DNA of 64,000 nt, taken from NCBI RefSeq assembly GCF_000379765.1, contig NZ_KB903432.1:427-64426 (forward strand). The letters run 5' to 3'. Position 1 is the first letter of the stretch. The number at the start of each line of letters is the position of its first letter. The position numbers and the translations under genes were made by a program. Below are positions 8,001 to 16,497 of this stretch, one piece after another. The notes below the pieces were generated by a model. The model was not told the origin of the DNA, searched no databases, and saw nothing but the letters and a program-made list of their open reading frames with translations. This stretch comes from Flexithrix dorotheae DSM 6795. Lineage in GTDB: Bacteria > Bacteroidota > Bacteroidia > Cytophagales > Flammeovirgaceae.

Positions 8001-10543
8001 CGATACCATTGTTTCATTATCCAGTCTTAACAGACTATCATTTAAAAGAAAGCTCTCCTCTGAAAGAAAAAGGCACTGCATATTTTGAATTTAATGGAGA
8101 AACCCTGGTTGCCCTTAAATCTATAGATTATATTGGGCAAAAACCGGATATGGGAGCCTATTTAAGGCCTGAATCTTTTATAAGGCCATTATTTGAGGTT
8201 AATAAAACAATTGGGCGAAACCCTTTGACAGTCAAGTTCACTAATTCCTCATATGCTTTTTTAACTTCGGTCCCAGATTCTTTTTTATGGAAATTTGGAG
8301 ATGGGGAAAGTAGTAATTTAGCTAATCCAACTCATAATTTTACAGAACCTGGTATTTACACTGTTGAATTGCACGCTTTTAATGACCTTAATGAAGGCAA
8401 AATAATCAAAACGGATCTTATAAAAGTTTATGATCCGGGTTTAATTTATGTCGACCCTAAAGGTTCTGATATTTCTGGTGATGGTTCCATATCCAATCCT
8501 TTCAAGACTATCCAACATAGTATTAATATCGCAGCAGAAAATGATATAATTGTAGTTAATAGAGGAATTTACAAAGAAAATCTTTTATTAAGTGGGAAAG
8601 ATATTACCCTTACCTCACAGTTTTTTTTCAGTAATGACAAAAATGATATTTATCAAACTATAATTGATGGAAATCAAAATGGAAGTGTTTTAACTATTAA
8701 TAATTATGTTACCTCTGAAACAAAAATTAGAGGTCTCACAATTCAAAATGGAGCCAGGTTAGGTGAATATATAGAATATGATGGTGGTGGAATTTATATC
8801 ATTGATTCAGACCCGGAAATCCATAATTGTATAATTAAAGATAATAAAGCTCGATTTTTTGGAGGTGGTATTTTTATGGAAAGTGCCAATCCAATAATAG
8901 AGAATTGCACAATTGACAACAATACCGTTGTACATTCTTATGATTATAGCAATGGAGGTGGAATTTATATTGGAAATTATGCCAACCCAAAAATTTCAAA
9001 AACTGTTATATCTAATAACTCAGCTTCAAATGAAGGAGGAGGTATATTTACCGATGGACCATCAAAACCTCTAATTGAACAAGTTACTTTTTACAATAAT
9101 AAGTCAATAAATAAAAATTCAGGGGGCTTCTATCGTGGTTTTAGTACAAATTCCACTATAAGAAATAGTATCTTCTGGAATAATACTCCTAAACAAATAG
9201 ATGAGTCTAGTGGAAGGATTCCGTTAAAAATCACATATTCAAACATTCAGAACGGTTACCCTGGAATGGGTAATATAAACAAATACCCACAATTTGCTGA
9301 TGTAACCCAAATGAATTTTGGTTTATTGGAAGATTCACCTTGTATTGATAAAGGAGATCCGGGATCAGACTTAGATATTGATTCAACACGAGCAGATATG
9401 GGTGCATATTATTTCCATCATCAGCCTTTAAGAATAAAAAATTCTCCTTCAGATATGTACATCTGTGAATGGAATAATGTTTCATTAAAAGTTAATGCTG
9501 AAGGTCAATTTCCATTAAGTTATACCTGGTATAAAAATGATATGCTCCTTTCCGATTCCTTAGAAAGCCTGAACATTGAAAATATTAGGATTACTGACAA
9601 TGGTGTTTATCACTGTATTGTAAAAGACCGATATGATAATTCGGTCACTATAAATAAAATAAATGTTTCTATCCAGGTTCAAAAGGATACAATTATGAAT
9701 GTTTCAATTTGTGAAGGAGGAAGTTATTTCGCTGGAGGTAAATATCAGACCAAAGATGGAGTCTATTACGATACCTTACAAAGTTCATTTGGATGTGATA
9801 GTATTATTATTACAAATTTGACTGTAACTACCTTAGCTAAAACTAATATTATTGATACTTCAATTTGTGAGGGAAGTAGTTATTTTGTTGAAGGAAATTA
9901 CCAGAATCAAGCAGGAACTTATTATGATACGTTACAAGGTTCCTTTGGATGTGATAGTATTATTATTACCAATTTAACTATAACACCCATTGTTGAAACT
10001 ATTACCCATCCTACCATTTGTAGGGGAGAAAGTTATTTAGTTGGAAGCAAATCTCTGAAGGAAGCAGGAGTTTATTATGATACTTTATCTGGGTTTTTAG
10101 GATGTGATAGTGTTATTATTACTAACTTATCAGTAACACCTAATTCTGAGACAATAATTGATACCACAATATGCCTAGGGGAAAACTATTTTGCGGAAGG
10201 AGATTATCAAATGGAGACAGGAGTTTATTATGATACCTTAAGGAACCAATTTAATTGTGATAGTATAATAATATCTCATTTAAATTTTTCAGTATGCACT
10301 GGTTTAGATAGAATGGTTTCCACTGATCAAAAATATATCTATCCTAATCCTTCTAAGGGTACTATAAATATCGAAGTTAAGAAGTTTGAGGAAATCATTA
10401 TTTACGACATCAATGGTAAAGTTTATGGAAGGTTTAAAAATAAAAAAATAGATATCTCAAATTTCCCTAATGGATTATATATGATTCTAATAAAAATTGA
10501 TTCAAAGAATAATTTTGCAGAAAATATACTCCTTACTAAATAA
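5096..10543 (+). CDS. Giant secreted subtilisin-like (S8) protease with beta-helix, PKD, Ig-like and T9SS domains
   Basis: 1815 aa with a signal peptide (residues 1-20). The S8 domain spans ~170-460, with catalytic Asp192 (GIIDSGADP), His246 (NGHGTHCTG), an oxyanion Asn region (LIAAAGNSN) and Ser414 (LSGTSMAAPYVSG). All are present, so it is probably active. After a CARDB-like segment come right-handed beta-helix repeats (~600-1000), a PKD domain (FLWKFGDGESSN, ~1030-1115), a second DUF1565-type beta-helix (IYVDPKGSDISGDGS, ~1118-1440) and an Ig-like domain (SYTWYKNDMLLSD). Four tandem ~52-aa repeats (ICEG..Y..G..YYDTL..FGCDSIIITNL) follow, then a type A T9SS domain (YPNPSKGTINIE...NGLYMILI). 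It likely acts at or beyond the cell surface. Its substrate is unknown, though the beta-helices suggest polysaccharide binding. Confidence 0.92.
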   Translation: MIRLYSLLVFFFFYQIGFCQQTSQLPSFVPNEIIISYENIESERSFSSIKNKLETEYSGLANALSENLDIEIKEKHPAFQWLTSQMILNNLSENQLLNSDLKIDRKEFTFSQNVVLKFSSRETAVEILNKIREQGQFGSYRIKSASLNGLNYFNIIPNDSLYTEQWAHKVCKTEIAWNTQTGSSSVIIGIIDSGADPIHEDLTENLVPGFDFVDIDTTLYKEIGFELYSEEDYTNPDNNPIDFNGHGTHCTGIIGATSNNTTGIAGVCQKASLMPLRSGFSLKYNDTEVSILEDDDIANAIIYAANHNVDILNMSFGGGYSEIVKDAIDYAHSKGMVLIAAAGNSNSINLQYPAGYSNVIAVAASNQSDQKIYYSNFGDWIDITAPGENIISTVPKSGGRLHHSSGYRTLSGTSMAAPYVSGLAGLILSQYPSYTNKQVKAALINTTDNIDSLNQEFKKKLGTGRVNSKQAINNTPHPNIFITHITVNDSLGNLNGVINPDETISLEITLENIWKDAENVSMKINTSDPFVTLIDSFASLGTIKTFTKTSNKERLLHLKVDSKTPDNHEISLHLEVSATGYNKKIPFTLTVRVIDIIKIPTDFPSIQQGIDAADEGDLIVVDPGHYYETINFKGKNISVVSRFYDNEDESYIKETVIDGSKTVDLFPNDSINGSVVFIGNGEDHTAKLIGFTLTGGGGSNVQLPGMFTPNYLGGAILCYNSSPELKHLRVINNQLDSPNGSGAGICITQCTNAPLLNNITFEQNKGSAAINVSSYSKAKIHSVKILNNRDGNGIRFHTSNGEVINSKIENCIGAVATGLMGVNVEKLIVLNTEITHNARGTDFRAAKLIDIRNSVISNNFQDGGMWAVNSSINLINCTLAYNFISNHYGGGAIFISSPSKINIVNSILYNNKWRQLITNDTLSNSISFLNDEGSILSAFSNIEEGAKGIHFFNGAENINIDWLEGNMDTIPLFHYPVLTDYHLKESSPLKEKGTAYFEFNGETLVALKSIDYIGQKPDMGAYLRPESFIRPLFEVNKTIGRNPLTVKFTNSSYAFLTSVPDSFLWKFGDGESSNLANPTHNFTEPGIYTVELHAFNDLNEGKIIKTDLIKVYDPGLIYVDPKGSDISGDGSISNPFKTIQHSINIAAENDIIVVNRGIYKENLLLSGKDITLTSQFFFSNDKNDIYQTIIDGNQNGSVLTINNYVTSETKIRGLTIQNGARLGEYIEYDGGGIYIIDSDPEIHNCIIKDNKARFFGGGIFMESANPIIENCTIDNNTVVHSYDYSNGGGIYIGNYANPKISKTVISNNSASNEGGGIFTDGPSKPLIEQVTFYNNKSINKNSGGFYRGFSTNSTIRNSIFWNNTPKQIDESSGRIPLKITYSNIQNGYPGMGNINKYPQFADVTQMNFGLLEDSPCIDKGDPGSDLDIDSTRADMGAYYFHHQPLRIKNSPSDMYICEWNNVSLKVNAEGQFPLSYTWYKNDMLLSDSLESLNIENIRITDNGVYHCIVKDRYDNSVTINKINVSIQVQKDTIMNVSICEGGSYFAGGKYQTKDGVYYDTLQSSFGCDSIIITNLTVTTLAKTNIIDTSICEGSSYFVEGNYQNQAGTYYDTLQGSFGCDSIIITNLTITPIVETITHPTICRGESYLVGSKSLKEAGVYYDTLSGFLGCDSVIITNLSVTPNSETIIDTTICLGENYFAEGDYQMETGVYYDTLRNQFNCDSIIISHLNFSVCTGLDRMVSTDQKYIYPNPSKGTINIEVKKFEEIIIYDINGKVYGRFKNKKIDISNFPNGLYMILIKIDSKNNFAENILLTK
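9686..10300 (+). repeat. Four tandem ~52-codon repeats inside the S8 protease gene
   Basis: Units start near 9686, 9845, 9998 and 10151. Each encodes a pattern of [S/T]IC.G..Y..G..Y....G.YYDTL...F.CDSIII..L with two conserved Cys per unit, which could form one disulfide. DNA similarity is strongest over the TGTGATAGTATTATTATTAC block. The modules sit between the Ig-like domain and the T9SS sorting domain, a common place for stalk repeats in Bacteroidota surface proteins. Confidence 0.85.
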
Positions 10544-11194
10544 TATAATTGGGTTACCAAGTTCGGAACCATAAAAAACCGTGGGGCAGTTTAATTTTTT
10601 GGTAAAATGACCTGAAACAAAAGTATAAATAATCGAATAAAAGATATGCTTATTTTAATATTTTTAAATAATGATAACCCCTAATTATGTTAAGTGGTTT
10701 TTTTGACTGTTGAAAGACCCTTTTTTAAAGTTATATAGAAATTTTCAAAATACTGCTCCTGATTTTTATTTTTTCTTGCCGTAGATTATTTCGCCCTTTC
10801 CTACTTTTGGCTTATTTTATTAAAGTTCAGCTTTTTACCGAATTTTATAAAAGTTGAACTAGGGTTTTAGTTGATTATCTGGGTCGTGGTTTCTTGCCAT
10901 TTTCGTAACGGTTTTGGGAAGGAGAAGCTGGGAAGGACTTTTTTGTCACAAATAGTTTTTTTTAAAACAATTGGATATGTAAAATTAACCCTTTTATAGG
11001 ATTTAGAACTTACATCCATCAACACAATTGTGTATTGTTTTTGTAAAAACTTTTCTACTGATTCAGCACCGACCCAATATAGAAAAAAAATATTAATCAT
11101 TTTTCTATAATAACATCTGGGAGAGATGTGGGGTATCTCAGGTAGGTTTCTCTTCACTTGTCTCCAACCAACTCTCTTTTTTAGGTAAAAGTAG
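10544..11194. other. Mostly non-coding stretch with the right inverted-repeat arm
   Basis: About 650 bp between the S8 protease gene and the leftward PQQ dehydrogenase. It holds the right arm of the long inverted repeat (10768-10956). A doubtful leftward frame of 113 codons runs from 11208 to 10867. It begins only at TTG, overlaps the end of the dehydrogenase gene, and its last ~25 codons lie in the repeat arm. The equivalent codons in the left arm read similarly (VLPSFSFPKPLRKW against VLLASPSHIPKTITK), so both arms may carry the tail of one decayed gene. No convincing terminator was seen. Confidence 0.5.
10768..10956 (-). repeat. Right arm of ~190-200 bp diverged inverted repeat (partner 383-575)
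   Basis: Reverse complement of the left-arm sequence, with a perfect 33-bp block at 10840-10872. Further matches are TTCTTGCCGTAGATTAT near 10771-10789 and the block around 10905-10951. Within the arm, GAAC/GTTC-type short inverted blocks flank the central part, so each arm could form a weak hairpin. The right arm lies just outside the 3' end of the S8 protease gene. Confidence 0.8.
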
Positions 11195-13333
11195 CTATGG
11201 CAAAGCAAACGCTATAATTGAACCTGATGGGTTTTCTGTTGTTCCACCGACCGATAATGCCACGTATTGTTTTCCATCGATAGAATATGAACAAACATTT
11301 GCATTGTTTGCTGCGGGCAACTCCTTTTCCCATATTTTTTCGCCTGTTTTCTTATCAAAAGCCCATATTTTTTTATCAGAAGCACCACTGATGAAAACCA
11401 ATCCACCAGCGGTCACCATAGGGCCGGAACGAGCGAGCAGGCCAGTTTCTGGACCTCCATCTAGCTGCAACTCAGGGTCATTGCCCACAGGAATCTGCCA
11501 TTCATATTCACCTGTGGTCAAGTTCAATGCGTTCAAGGTATTCCAAGGGGCCTTCAGTGCCGGATTTCCACTAGGGCCGCTCCATGTCCTATATGGTGTA
11601 ATATTCATATATCTTACAGGTTTTTCTTCATCGGCACTAGTTTCTGCTTCTTCTGTCATATCATCTTCCAATTCATACAAAAATGCCAAGATACCCCTTT
11701 CTTCCCGTTCGGTAAGTACTCCTTTGTATCCCGGCATCATCCCGCCACCCTGTCGTATTTTATCCAGGACTTCGTTTTCGGATACTTTGTCCTTTATACC
11801 TACCAAAGTGGGAATAGTGGGCCCAACCCCTTTTTTATCGACCCCATGACATGTTATACAGTGTTTTTCATAGGTTACTCTTCCCAGTTCAAAACGGGTA
11901 TTGTTCTGTGCTGCAAAGTGTTTATCTGCATCTACGATGGTTTGGATTTCCGGTAGGTTGTTCCCTCTGATATAAAGAAAATCCATTTCGGGGTCATAAG
12001 CCAGACCACCCCAGTTCGCTCCGCCCCTAGTAGCAGGTATTGACAGGGTACCCTTTAGGTCTGGTGGAGTAAACAGGCCTTCGTATCGTACAGATCTAAA
12101 TTGCTTCAAAATGGAATCATGGCCTGCCTCGGAATAATGGTTCAAGTCATCCTTGGTCATCGATTGGCGTACGAAAGGTGCCGGTTTCAGTGGAAAGGGC
12201 TGTGTTTCATATGCCACCTCACCAGGGAGGTTGGAGACTGGAACCTTTCGTTCTTCCACGGGAAATATGGGTTCACCTGTTTCACGGTCTAGCACAAAGA
12301 TAAAGCCCTGTTTCGTTGCTTGGGCCACAGCATCGACCTCTTTCCCATTATGGGTTATGGTCACCAGGTTAGGCGGACATGGCAGGTCATAGTCCCAAAT
12401 ATCATGATGAACAGTCTGAAAATGCCATTTGTAATTTCCAGTAGCAGCATCCAAGGCCAAGACACAATTTCCATAAAGATTTGCACCGAGCCTGTCAGCA
12501 CCATAAAAATCATAAGAAGGGGATCCCAACGCTAAAAAAACCATACCTCTATCCTTATCGATACTCATTCCAGCCCAACAATTGGCGCCCCCTGCATATT
12601 TGTAGGCGTCCTGAGGCCAAGTTTCATAGCCCGGTTCGCCAGGATGGGGAATGGTGTGAAAGGTCCAGACTAGTTTACCTGTTTTTACATTATAGGCTCG
12701 GACATAGCCTGGAGGTGCCCCATAAAAATCAGGTAGTCGCGAACCTATAATAATGAGTTCTTTGTAAATACTTCCAGGAGTGGTCAAAGTGACCGAAATT
12801 TTTTCTGGATCATCGCGGACCCCGATATTTAGGTTCACCTTTCCATTCTCTCCAAAGGAGGTGATAAGTTCCCCTGTTCCTGCATCAATAGCCATTAAAT
12901 AGTTGCCGGCCGAATACAAAATTCTTTTATCGTTACCATCCTCCCAGTAGGTTACCCCTCTGCTAGCGGCCGTTGGTTCGCCTTCTCCCAGTGCTTTGAA
13001 AGCCCATATTTTTTCACCTGTTTTGGCATTGATGGCATATACAGTCTGATTTCTGGAATTGGCGTACATCACCCCATCGATGATAATTGGATTAGCCTGA
13101 CTCGACACGGCAGGCTTTTCTCCGGCAGGCACATCATCGGCATAAAAAGTCCAGGCAGTCTCCAACTGATTTACGTTGGATATAGTTATTTGATCCAAAG
13201 GGGAATAACTTGATGCCTTGGCATCTGCTTTGTAGGTGTTCCATGTGTTGCTCGGTAGGTCTCCCCCTTTCTTACAAGTGACGAGCAAAAGAACAATAAA
13301 GATACCTGTTCCATATTTTTTGATTTCTTTCAT
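11195..13333 (-). CDS. PQQ-dependent quinoprotein dehydrogenase lipoprotein with embedded cytochrome c domain
   Basis: 712 aa from ATG 13333. An upstream ATG at 13351 would add six residues, but the inner start gives a clean lipoprotein signal (MKEIKKYGTG then FIVLLLVTC). The eight-bladed PQQ-propeller repeats are visible as QTVYAINAKTGEKIWAF, YLMAIDAGTGELI, VRAYNVKTGKLVWTF, NCVLALDAATGNYKWHF and KIWAFDKKTGEKIWEK. HHDIWDYDLPCPPNL matches the conserved catalytic-Asp region of the glucose/alcohol dehydrogenase class. A c-type heme site (CITCHGVDKKG) is inserted before the last blades, so electrons can leave within one protein. It lies downstream of the IorA/IorB genes on the same strand, suggesting sequential oxidation of an alcohol or sugar to an aldehyde and then an acid. 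The exact substrate cannot be told. Confidence 0.9.
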   Translation of the reverse strand: MKEIKKYGTGIFIVLLLVTCKKGGDLPSNTWNTYKADAKASSYSPLDQITISNVNQLETAWTFYADDVPAGEKPAVSSQANPIIIDGVMYANSRNQTVYAINAKTGEKIWAFKALGEGEPTAASRGVTYWEDGNDKRILYSAGNYLMAIDAGTGELITSFGENGKVNLNIGVRDDPEKISVTLTTPGSIYKELIIIGSRLPDFYGAPPGYVRAYNVKTGKLVWTFHTIPHPGEPGYETWPQDAYKYAGGANCWAGMSIDKDRGMVFLALGSPSYDFYGADRLGANLYGNCVLALDAATGNYKWHFQTVHHDIWDYDLPCPPNLVTITHNGKEVDAVAQATKQGFIFVLDRETGEPIFPVEERKVPVSNLPGEVAYETQPFPLKPAPFVRQSMTKDDLNHYSEAGHDSILKQFRSVRYEGLFTPPDLKGTLSIPATRGGANWGGLAYDPEMDFLYIRGNNLPEIQTIVDADKHFAAQNNTRFELGRVTYEKHCITCHGVDKKGVGPTIPTLVGIKDKVSENEVLDKIRQGGGMMPGYKGVLTEREERGILAFLYELEDDMTEEAETSADEEKPVRYMNITPYRTWSGPSGNPALKAPWNTLNALNLTTGEYEWQIPVGNDPELQLDGGPETGLLARSGPMVTAGGLVFISGASDKKIWAFDKKTGEKIWEKELPAANNANVCSYSIDGKQYVALSVGGTTENPSGSIIAFALP

Positions 13334-13614
13334 TATGTTTTCGGTGATCATTTTGATCCATTTTTCGAGCTAATGGGTTCATATATAATATTAAGGTTTC
13401 ATCGAAACACTACTGTTTACTTCTCTATTTAAACAAGGCTATGGGAGATATTGAGTATGAATTTGCTCACAGTTAATGATTCCTGTAAATGAGTGATTCT
13501 TTTAAGAATTTATCCTCATGTATAAGTTTTAAATAGGGCAAATAACTTGTCAATAGATCGTTACCATTTTTAATTTTTCCTAGTCTTGCCTACCCAAAAA
13601 ACATCAAGAAATAA

Positions 13615-15885
13615 TTAACTCCCAGTCCCTTTGATCTCAAGATCGATGTTATTCCCCAAAAATGGTTGAGTATACCGTCTTTGCCCAGTAGCTTTGTAAA
13701 GGGCATTGGCCACTGCCCCGAAAATGGGAGGGAACGGAGGTTCTCCCATACCGGTGGGAGCTATCTCGTTTTTTACAAAGTGAACCTCGATTTCCTTTGG
13801 TGCCTCTCGCATCCTAATCATACGGTACCTATCAAAATTCTTTTTCTGGGGTACACCTTCCTTAAAGGTCATTTCCCCGAAAAGGGCATTGCCAATACCA
13901 TCGACCACACCACCTTCCGCCATGTTGGCTGCTGCATCGGGGTTCACCACTATACCACAATCAATAGCGCAGGTCACCTTTTTTACCACGGGCTTTTTGT
14001 CTTCGATTACAAGATCCAGTACATGTGCCGCATAAGACCTATGACAGAAATAAGCAGATACGCCCCTGTAAACATTTGCTTCTTTGTTGCCCCAGTCAGC
14101 CTTCTCTTTTACCAGTTCCAAGACTCCAGCATAGCGATCAGCATCATAGTCGTTGTTTTTACCTACCGGATTATCCTTAGCCTTCCTCAGCAGCTCTAAT
14201 CTAAAGTCTATGGGGTCTTTTCCTGCTATCTCGGCAATCTCATCCAAAAATGATTGTTCGGCCCCTGCCATGAAATTGGAACGTGGAGCACGGAAAGCAC
14301 CAATCGAGATATTGGAAGGGATTTCCCATTCCTCGGCCAGATAGTTCTCTACTGCTCCAGCAGGGAAGCGATCTGCAAACAAGGGACTTTCAGGGACACC
14401 ACCTGCCTTTACATGTATCCCTATAAGATTGTTGTTCTCATCAAATGCTGCACGATAGGTAGCCCTATAGGTCGGCCTATAGATACCATTGGTCATATCG
14501 TCTTCCCTAGAGTACATCAGTTTTATCGGGGCATTCATTTTTTGGGAAATTAGAGCTGCCTCTATCATGTAATGGGAATAGGCACGTCTTCCAAACCCTC
14601 CACCCATACGGGTCATCTCAATGTCGATGTCCTCAGCAGGTATACCTGTGCTTGCCGATATGGCAGGTTCTATAAAACCAGGGGCTTGTAAGGGACCTGC
14701 TATAAAGACCTTTCCGTTATCTACATGGGCAAAGGTATTGATAGGCTCCATGGTATTGTGTGCAAGATAAGGTGCGGTATAGGTGCGTTCGATTACCTTG
14801 GCAGCCTTAGCAAATGCAGCCTCTGGGTCACCGTCCTTTCTAACAATTTTACCGGGTTTTTTATCATATTCCGTCATCATAGCCAGATGGTTCTCTGTAC
14901 TTTCCAATCCAGCGGGAATGGTCACACTGCGGGTATTCCCCCTGGCATCAAATTTCTCTTCGTAGGTCTTGAAAGGTTCCCATTCCACTTTTAGTTTTTT
15001 CTTAGCCTGCATCACTTCCCAAGTGGAATTACCGACAATGGCAATCAACTCAGGAAATGCATTTGTATCGAAACCACCCTTCACAAAATCCTCTGGATAG
15101 GCCTTGATCGTGAACACATCCTTGATGCCCGGCATGGCTTTGGCCTCGGAAGCATCAAAAGATTTCAATTCCATACCAAAGGCTGGCGGATGTTCTACCA
15201 TGGCGTACTTCATACCTTCCTTATAGTAGTCCATTCCGAATAGAGGCTTACCAGTTATGATATTTTTGCCTTCTACATTTTTTTGGGAATGACCAATTAT
15301 CTTGAAGTCCCTAATCTCCTTCAATTTCACCTCATCAGGTACGGCAACCTTTGATGCAGCATCTGCCATTTCACCATATCCTGCCGACTTGCCGGATTCC
15401 TTATGGTAAAGCTTACCAGCATCGGTAGTGATTTCCCTAGTAGGCACTTGCCATTTTTGAGCAGCAGCCTCTTTGAGCATATGCCTTGCTGTGGCACCTG
15501 CCATCCTTAAGGATTCCCATCTTGACATCATGCCCCTGCTACCACCTGTAAATTGAAACCCGTACATATCCGCATTATATGGGGCCTGTTCTACCAACAC
15601 GTTTTTCCAGTCCACGTCCAGTTCCTCAGCGACAACCATAGGCATCGAGGTCATCACGTTCTGTCCAAACTCGGGGTTGGGAGACATGATAGTCACCAGG
15701 CCATTGTCCCCGATCTTTAGGTAGGCATTTATATCAAACCATGCATCGGGCATGGCCATTATTTCTTCTACAGGCTGTGACTGGCAGGACGCCAGCCAAT
15801 TAAAGCCCAGAATGATACCACCACCCGCAAGGCTTGTGTTCTTTAGAAAGGAGCGCCTTCCTACTTTGGTCTTTATAAATGACAT
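13615..15885 (-). CDS. IorB-type molybdopterin-binding subunit (xanthine dehydrogenase family)
   Basis: 756 aa with a Tat signal (GRRSFLKNTSLAGGG, then a Cys in LASCQS that could also be lipidated). Family features are GKPLFGMDYYKEGM, HPPAFGMELKSFDASEAKAM, PYLAHNTMEPINTFA, RMGGGFGRRAYSHY, GAFRAPRSNFMAGAEQSFLD, CAIDCGIVVNPDAAANM and GMGEPPFPPIFGAVANAL. The last carries the conserved Glu that acts as base at the Mo site. The family (isoquinoline 1-oxidoreductase beta, aldehyde dehydrogenases) hydroxylates aldehydes or N-heterocycles in the periplasm with water-derived oxygen. It is preceded 34 bp upstream by its [2Fe-2S] partner gene, which makes a two-gene unit. It is closely similar along its length to the second copy at 18557-20791. 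The substrate is unknown. Confidence 0.92.
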   Translation of the reverse strand: MSFIKTKVGRRSFLKNTSLAGGGIILGFNWLASCQSQPVEEIMAMPDAWFDINAYLKIGDNGLVTIMSPNPEFGQNVMTSMPMVVAEELDVDWKNVLVEQAPYNADMYGFQFTGGSRGMMSRWESLRMAGATARHMLKEAAAQKWQVPTREITTDAGKLYHKESGKSAGYGEMADAASKVAVPDEVKLKEIRDFKIIGHSQKNVEGKNIITGKPLFGMDYYKEGMKYAMVEHPPAFGMELKSFDASEAKAMPGIKDVFTIKAYPEDFVKGGFDTNAFPELIAIVGNSTWEVMQAKKKLKVEWEPFKTYEEKFDARGNTRSVTIPAGLESTENHLAMMTEYDKKPGKIVRKDGDPEAAFAKAAKVIERTYTAPYLAHNTMEPINTFAHVDNGKVFIAGPLQAPGFIEPAISASTGIPAEDIDIEMTRMGGGFGRRAYSHYMIEAALISQKMNAPIKLMYSREDDMTNGIYRPTYRATYRAAFDENNNLIGIHVKAGGVPESPLFADRFPAGAVENYLAEEWEIPSNISIGAFRAPRSNFMAGAEQSFLDEIAEIAGKDPIDFRLELLRKAKDNPVGKNNDYDADRYAGVLELVKEKADWGNKEANVYRGVSAYFCHRSYAAHVLDLVIEDKKPVVKKVTCAIDCGIVVNPDAAANMAEGGVVDGIGNALFGEMTFKEGVPQKKNFDRYRMIRMREAPKEIEVHFVKNEIAPTGMGEPPFPPIFGAVANALYKATGQRRYTQPFLGNNIDLEIKGTGS

Positions 15886-15919
15886 TGGATGAATATTTTT
15901 TAGTTAAAATAAATCTGTA

Positions 15920-16378
15920 TCAACTCATTTTGGCAGCAGTCTTGATGGCCGCTTTGATACGAGTATAAGTCCCGCAACGGCAGATATTGCCCTGCATGGC
16001 ATTGTCTATATCCTGGTCACTGGGGGAAGGGTTATCCTTGAGCAAAGCGGCAGCACTCATTATCTGTCCTGCTTGGCAGTAGCCGCACTGGGGTACGTCA
16101 TGTTCTATCCATGCTTTTTGCAAAGGATGATCGGTCGTTTCGGAAAGCCCTTCTATAGTGGTTATCTTTTTTTCTCTTATGGTCGAGATAGGCAATACAC
16201 AGGCCCTAACCGCAGTACCGTCCAAATGTACTGTACAGGCACCACATTGGGCTACCCCACAGCCGTATTTTGTGCCAAAAAGCTGTAGATGGTCACGGAG
16301 CACCCATAGCAAAGGTGTTTGAGGATCTACGTCTACTTCCCTTACCTTTCCGTTGATGTTCAGTTTAAAATTTGCCAT
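15920..16378 (-). CDS. IorA-type [2Fe-2S] iron-sulfur subunit
   Basis: 152 aa, the usual length for IorA-like subunits. The N-terminal plant-type ferredoxin domain carries [17 protein letters not shown] and an upstream Cys pattern for the first [2Fe-2S] cluster. The C-terminal helical domain has [16 protein letters not shown] and [12 protein letters not shown] for the second cluster. It passes electrons from the molybdenum centre of the IorB-type subunit encoded 34 bp downstream, probably to cytochrome c or the quinone pool. It has no signal peptide of its own, which fits co-export with the Tat-signal-bearing partner. Only one such gene is present although there are two large-subunit genes. 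Confidence 0.93.
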   Translation of the reverse strand: MANFKLNINGKVREVDVDPQTPLLWVLRDHLQLFGTKYGCGVAQCGACTVHLDGTAVRACVLPISTIREKKITTIEGLSETTDHPLQKAWIEHDVPQCGYCQAGQIMSAAALLKDNPSPSDQDIDNAMQGNICRCGTYTRIKAAIKTAAKMS

Positions 16379-16497
16379 ATCTTATTTTAGTTTGACTTTT
16401 TTTAATAGCCTCAATTATAACCGAAGACTGTATAAAATTGATAAAATTATTGGAGGTTTTGACAAATAGACTTAGCAATACCAAATTCATTTTTTGG

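Noticed and set aside
9686..10300. CRISPR-like array suggested by the tandem DNA repeats
   Set aside because: The repeats keep an open frame, are ~156 bp each and encode a Cys-paired protein repeat, with no short spacers.
10867..11208. 113-codon frame between S8 protease and PQQ genes
   Set aside because: It starts at TTG, overlaps the dehydrogenase end, and its tail is inside the inverted-repeat arm. At most it is a decayed gene fragment, mentioned in the intergenic entry.
11304..11849. 181-codon frame opposite the PQQ dehydrogenase
   Set aside because: It lies wholly antisense to a conserved enzyme, has no motif and follows the codon structure of the opposite strand.
13666..14199. 177-codon frame opposite the IorB-like gene
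   Set aside because: It is antisense to conserved coding sequence, without domain or start signal.
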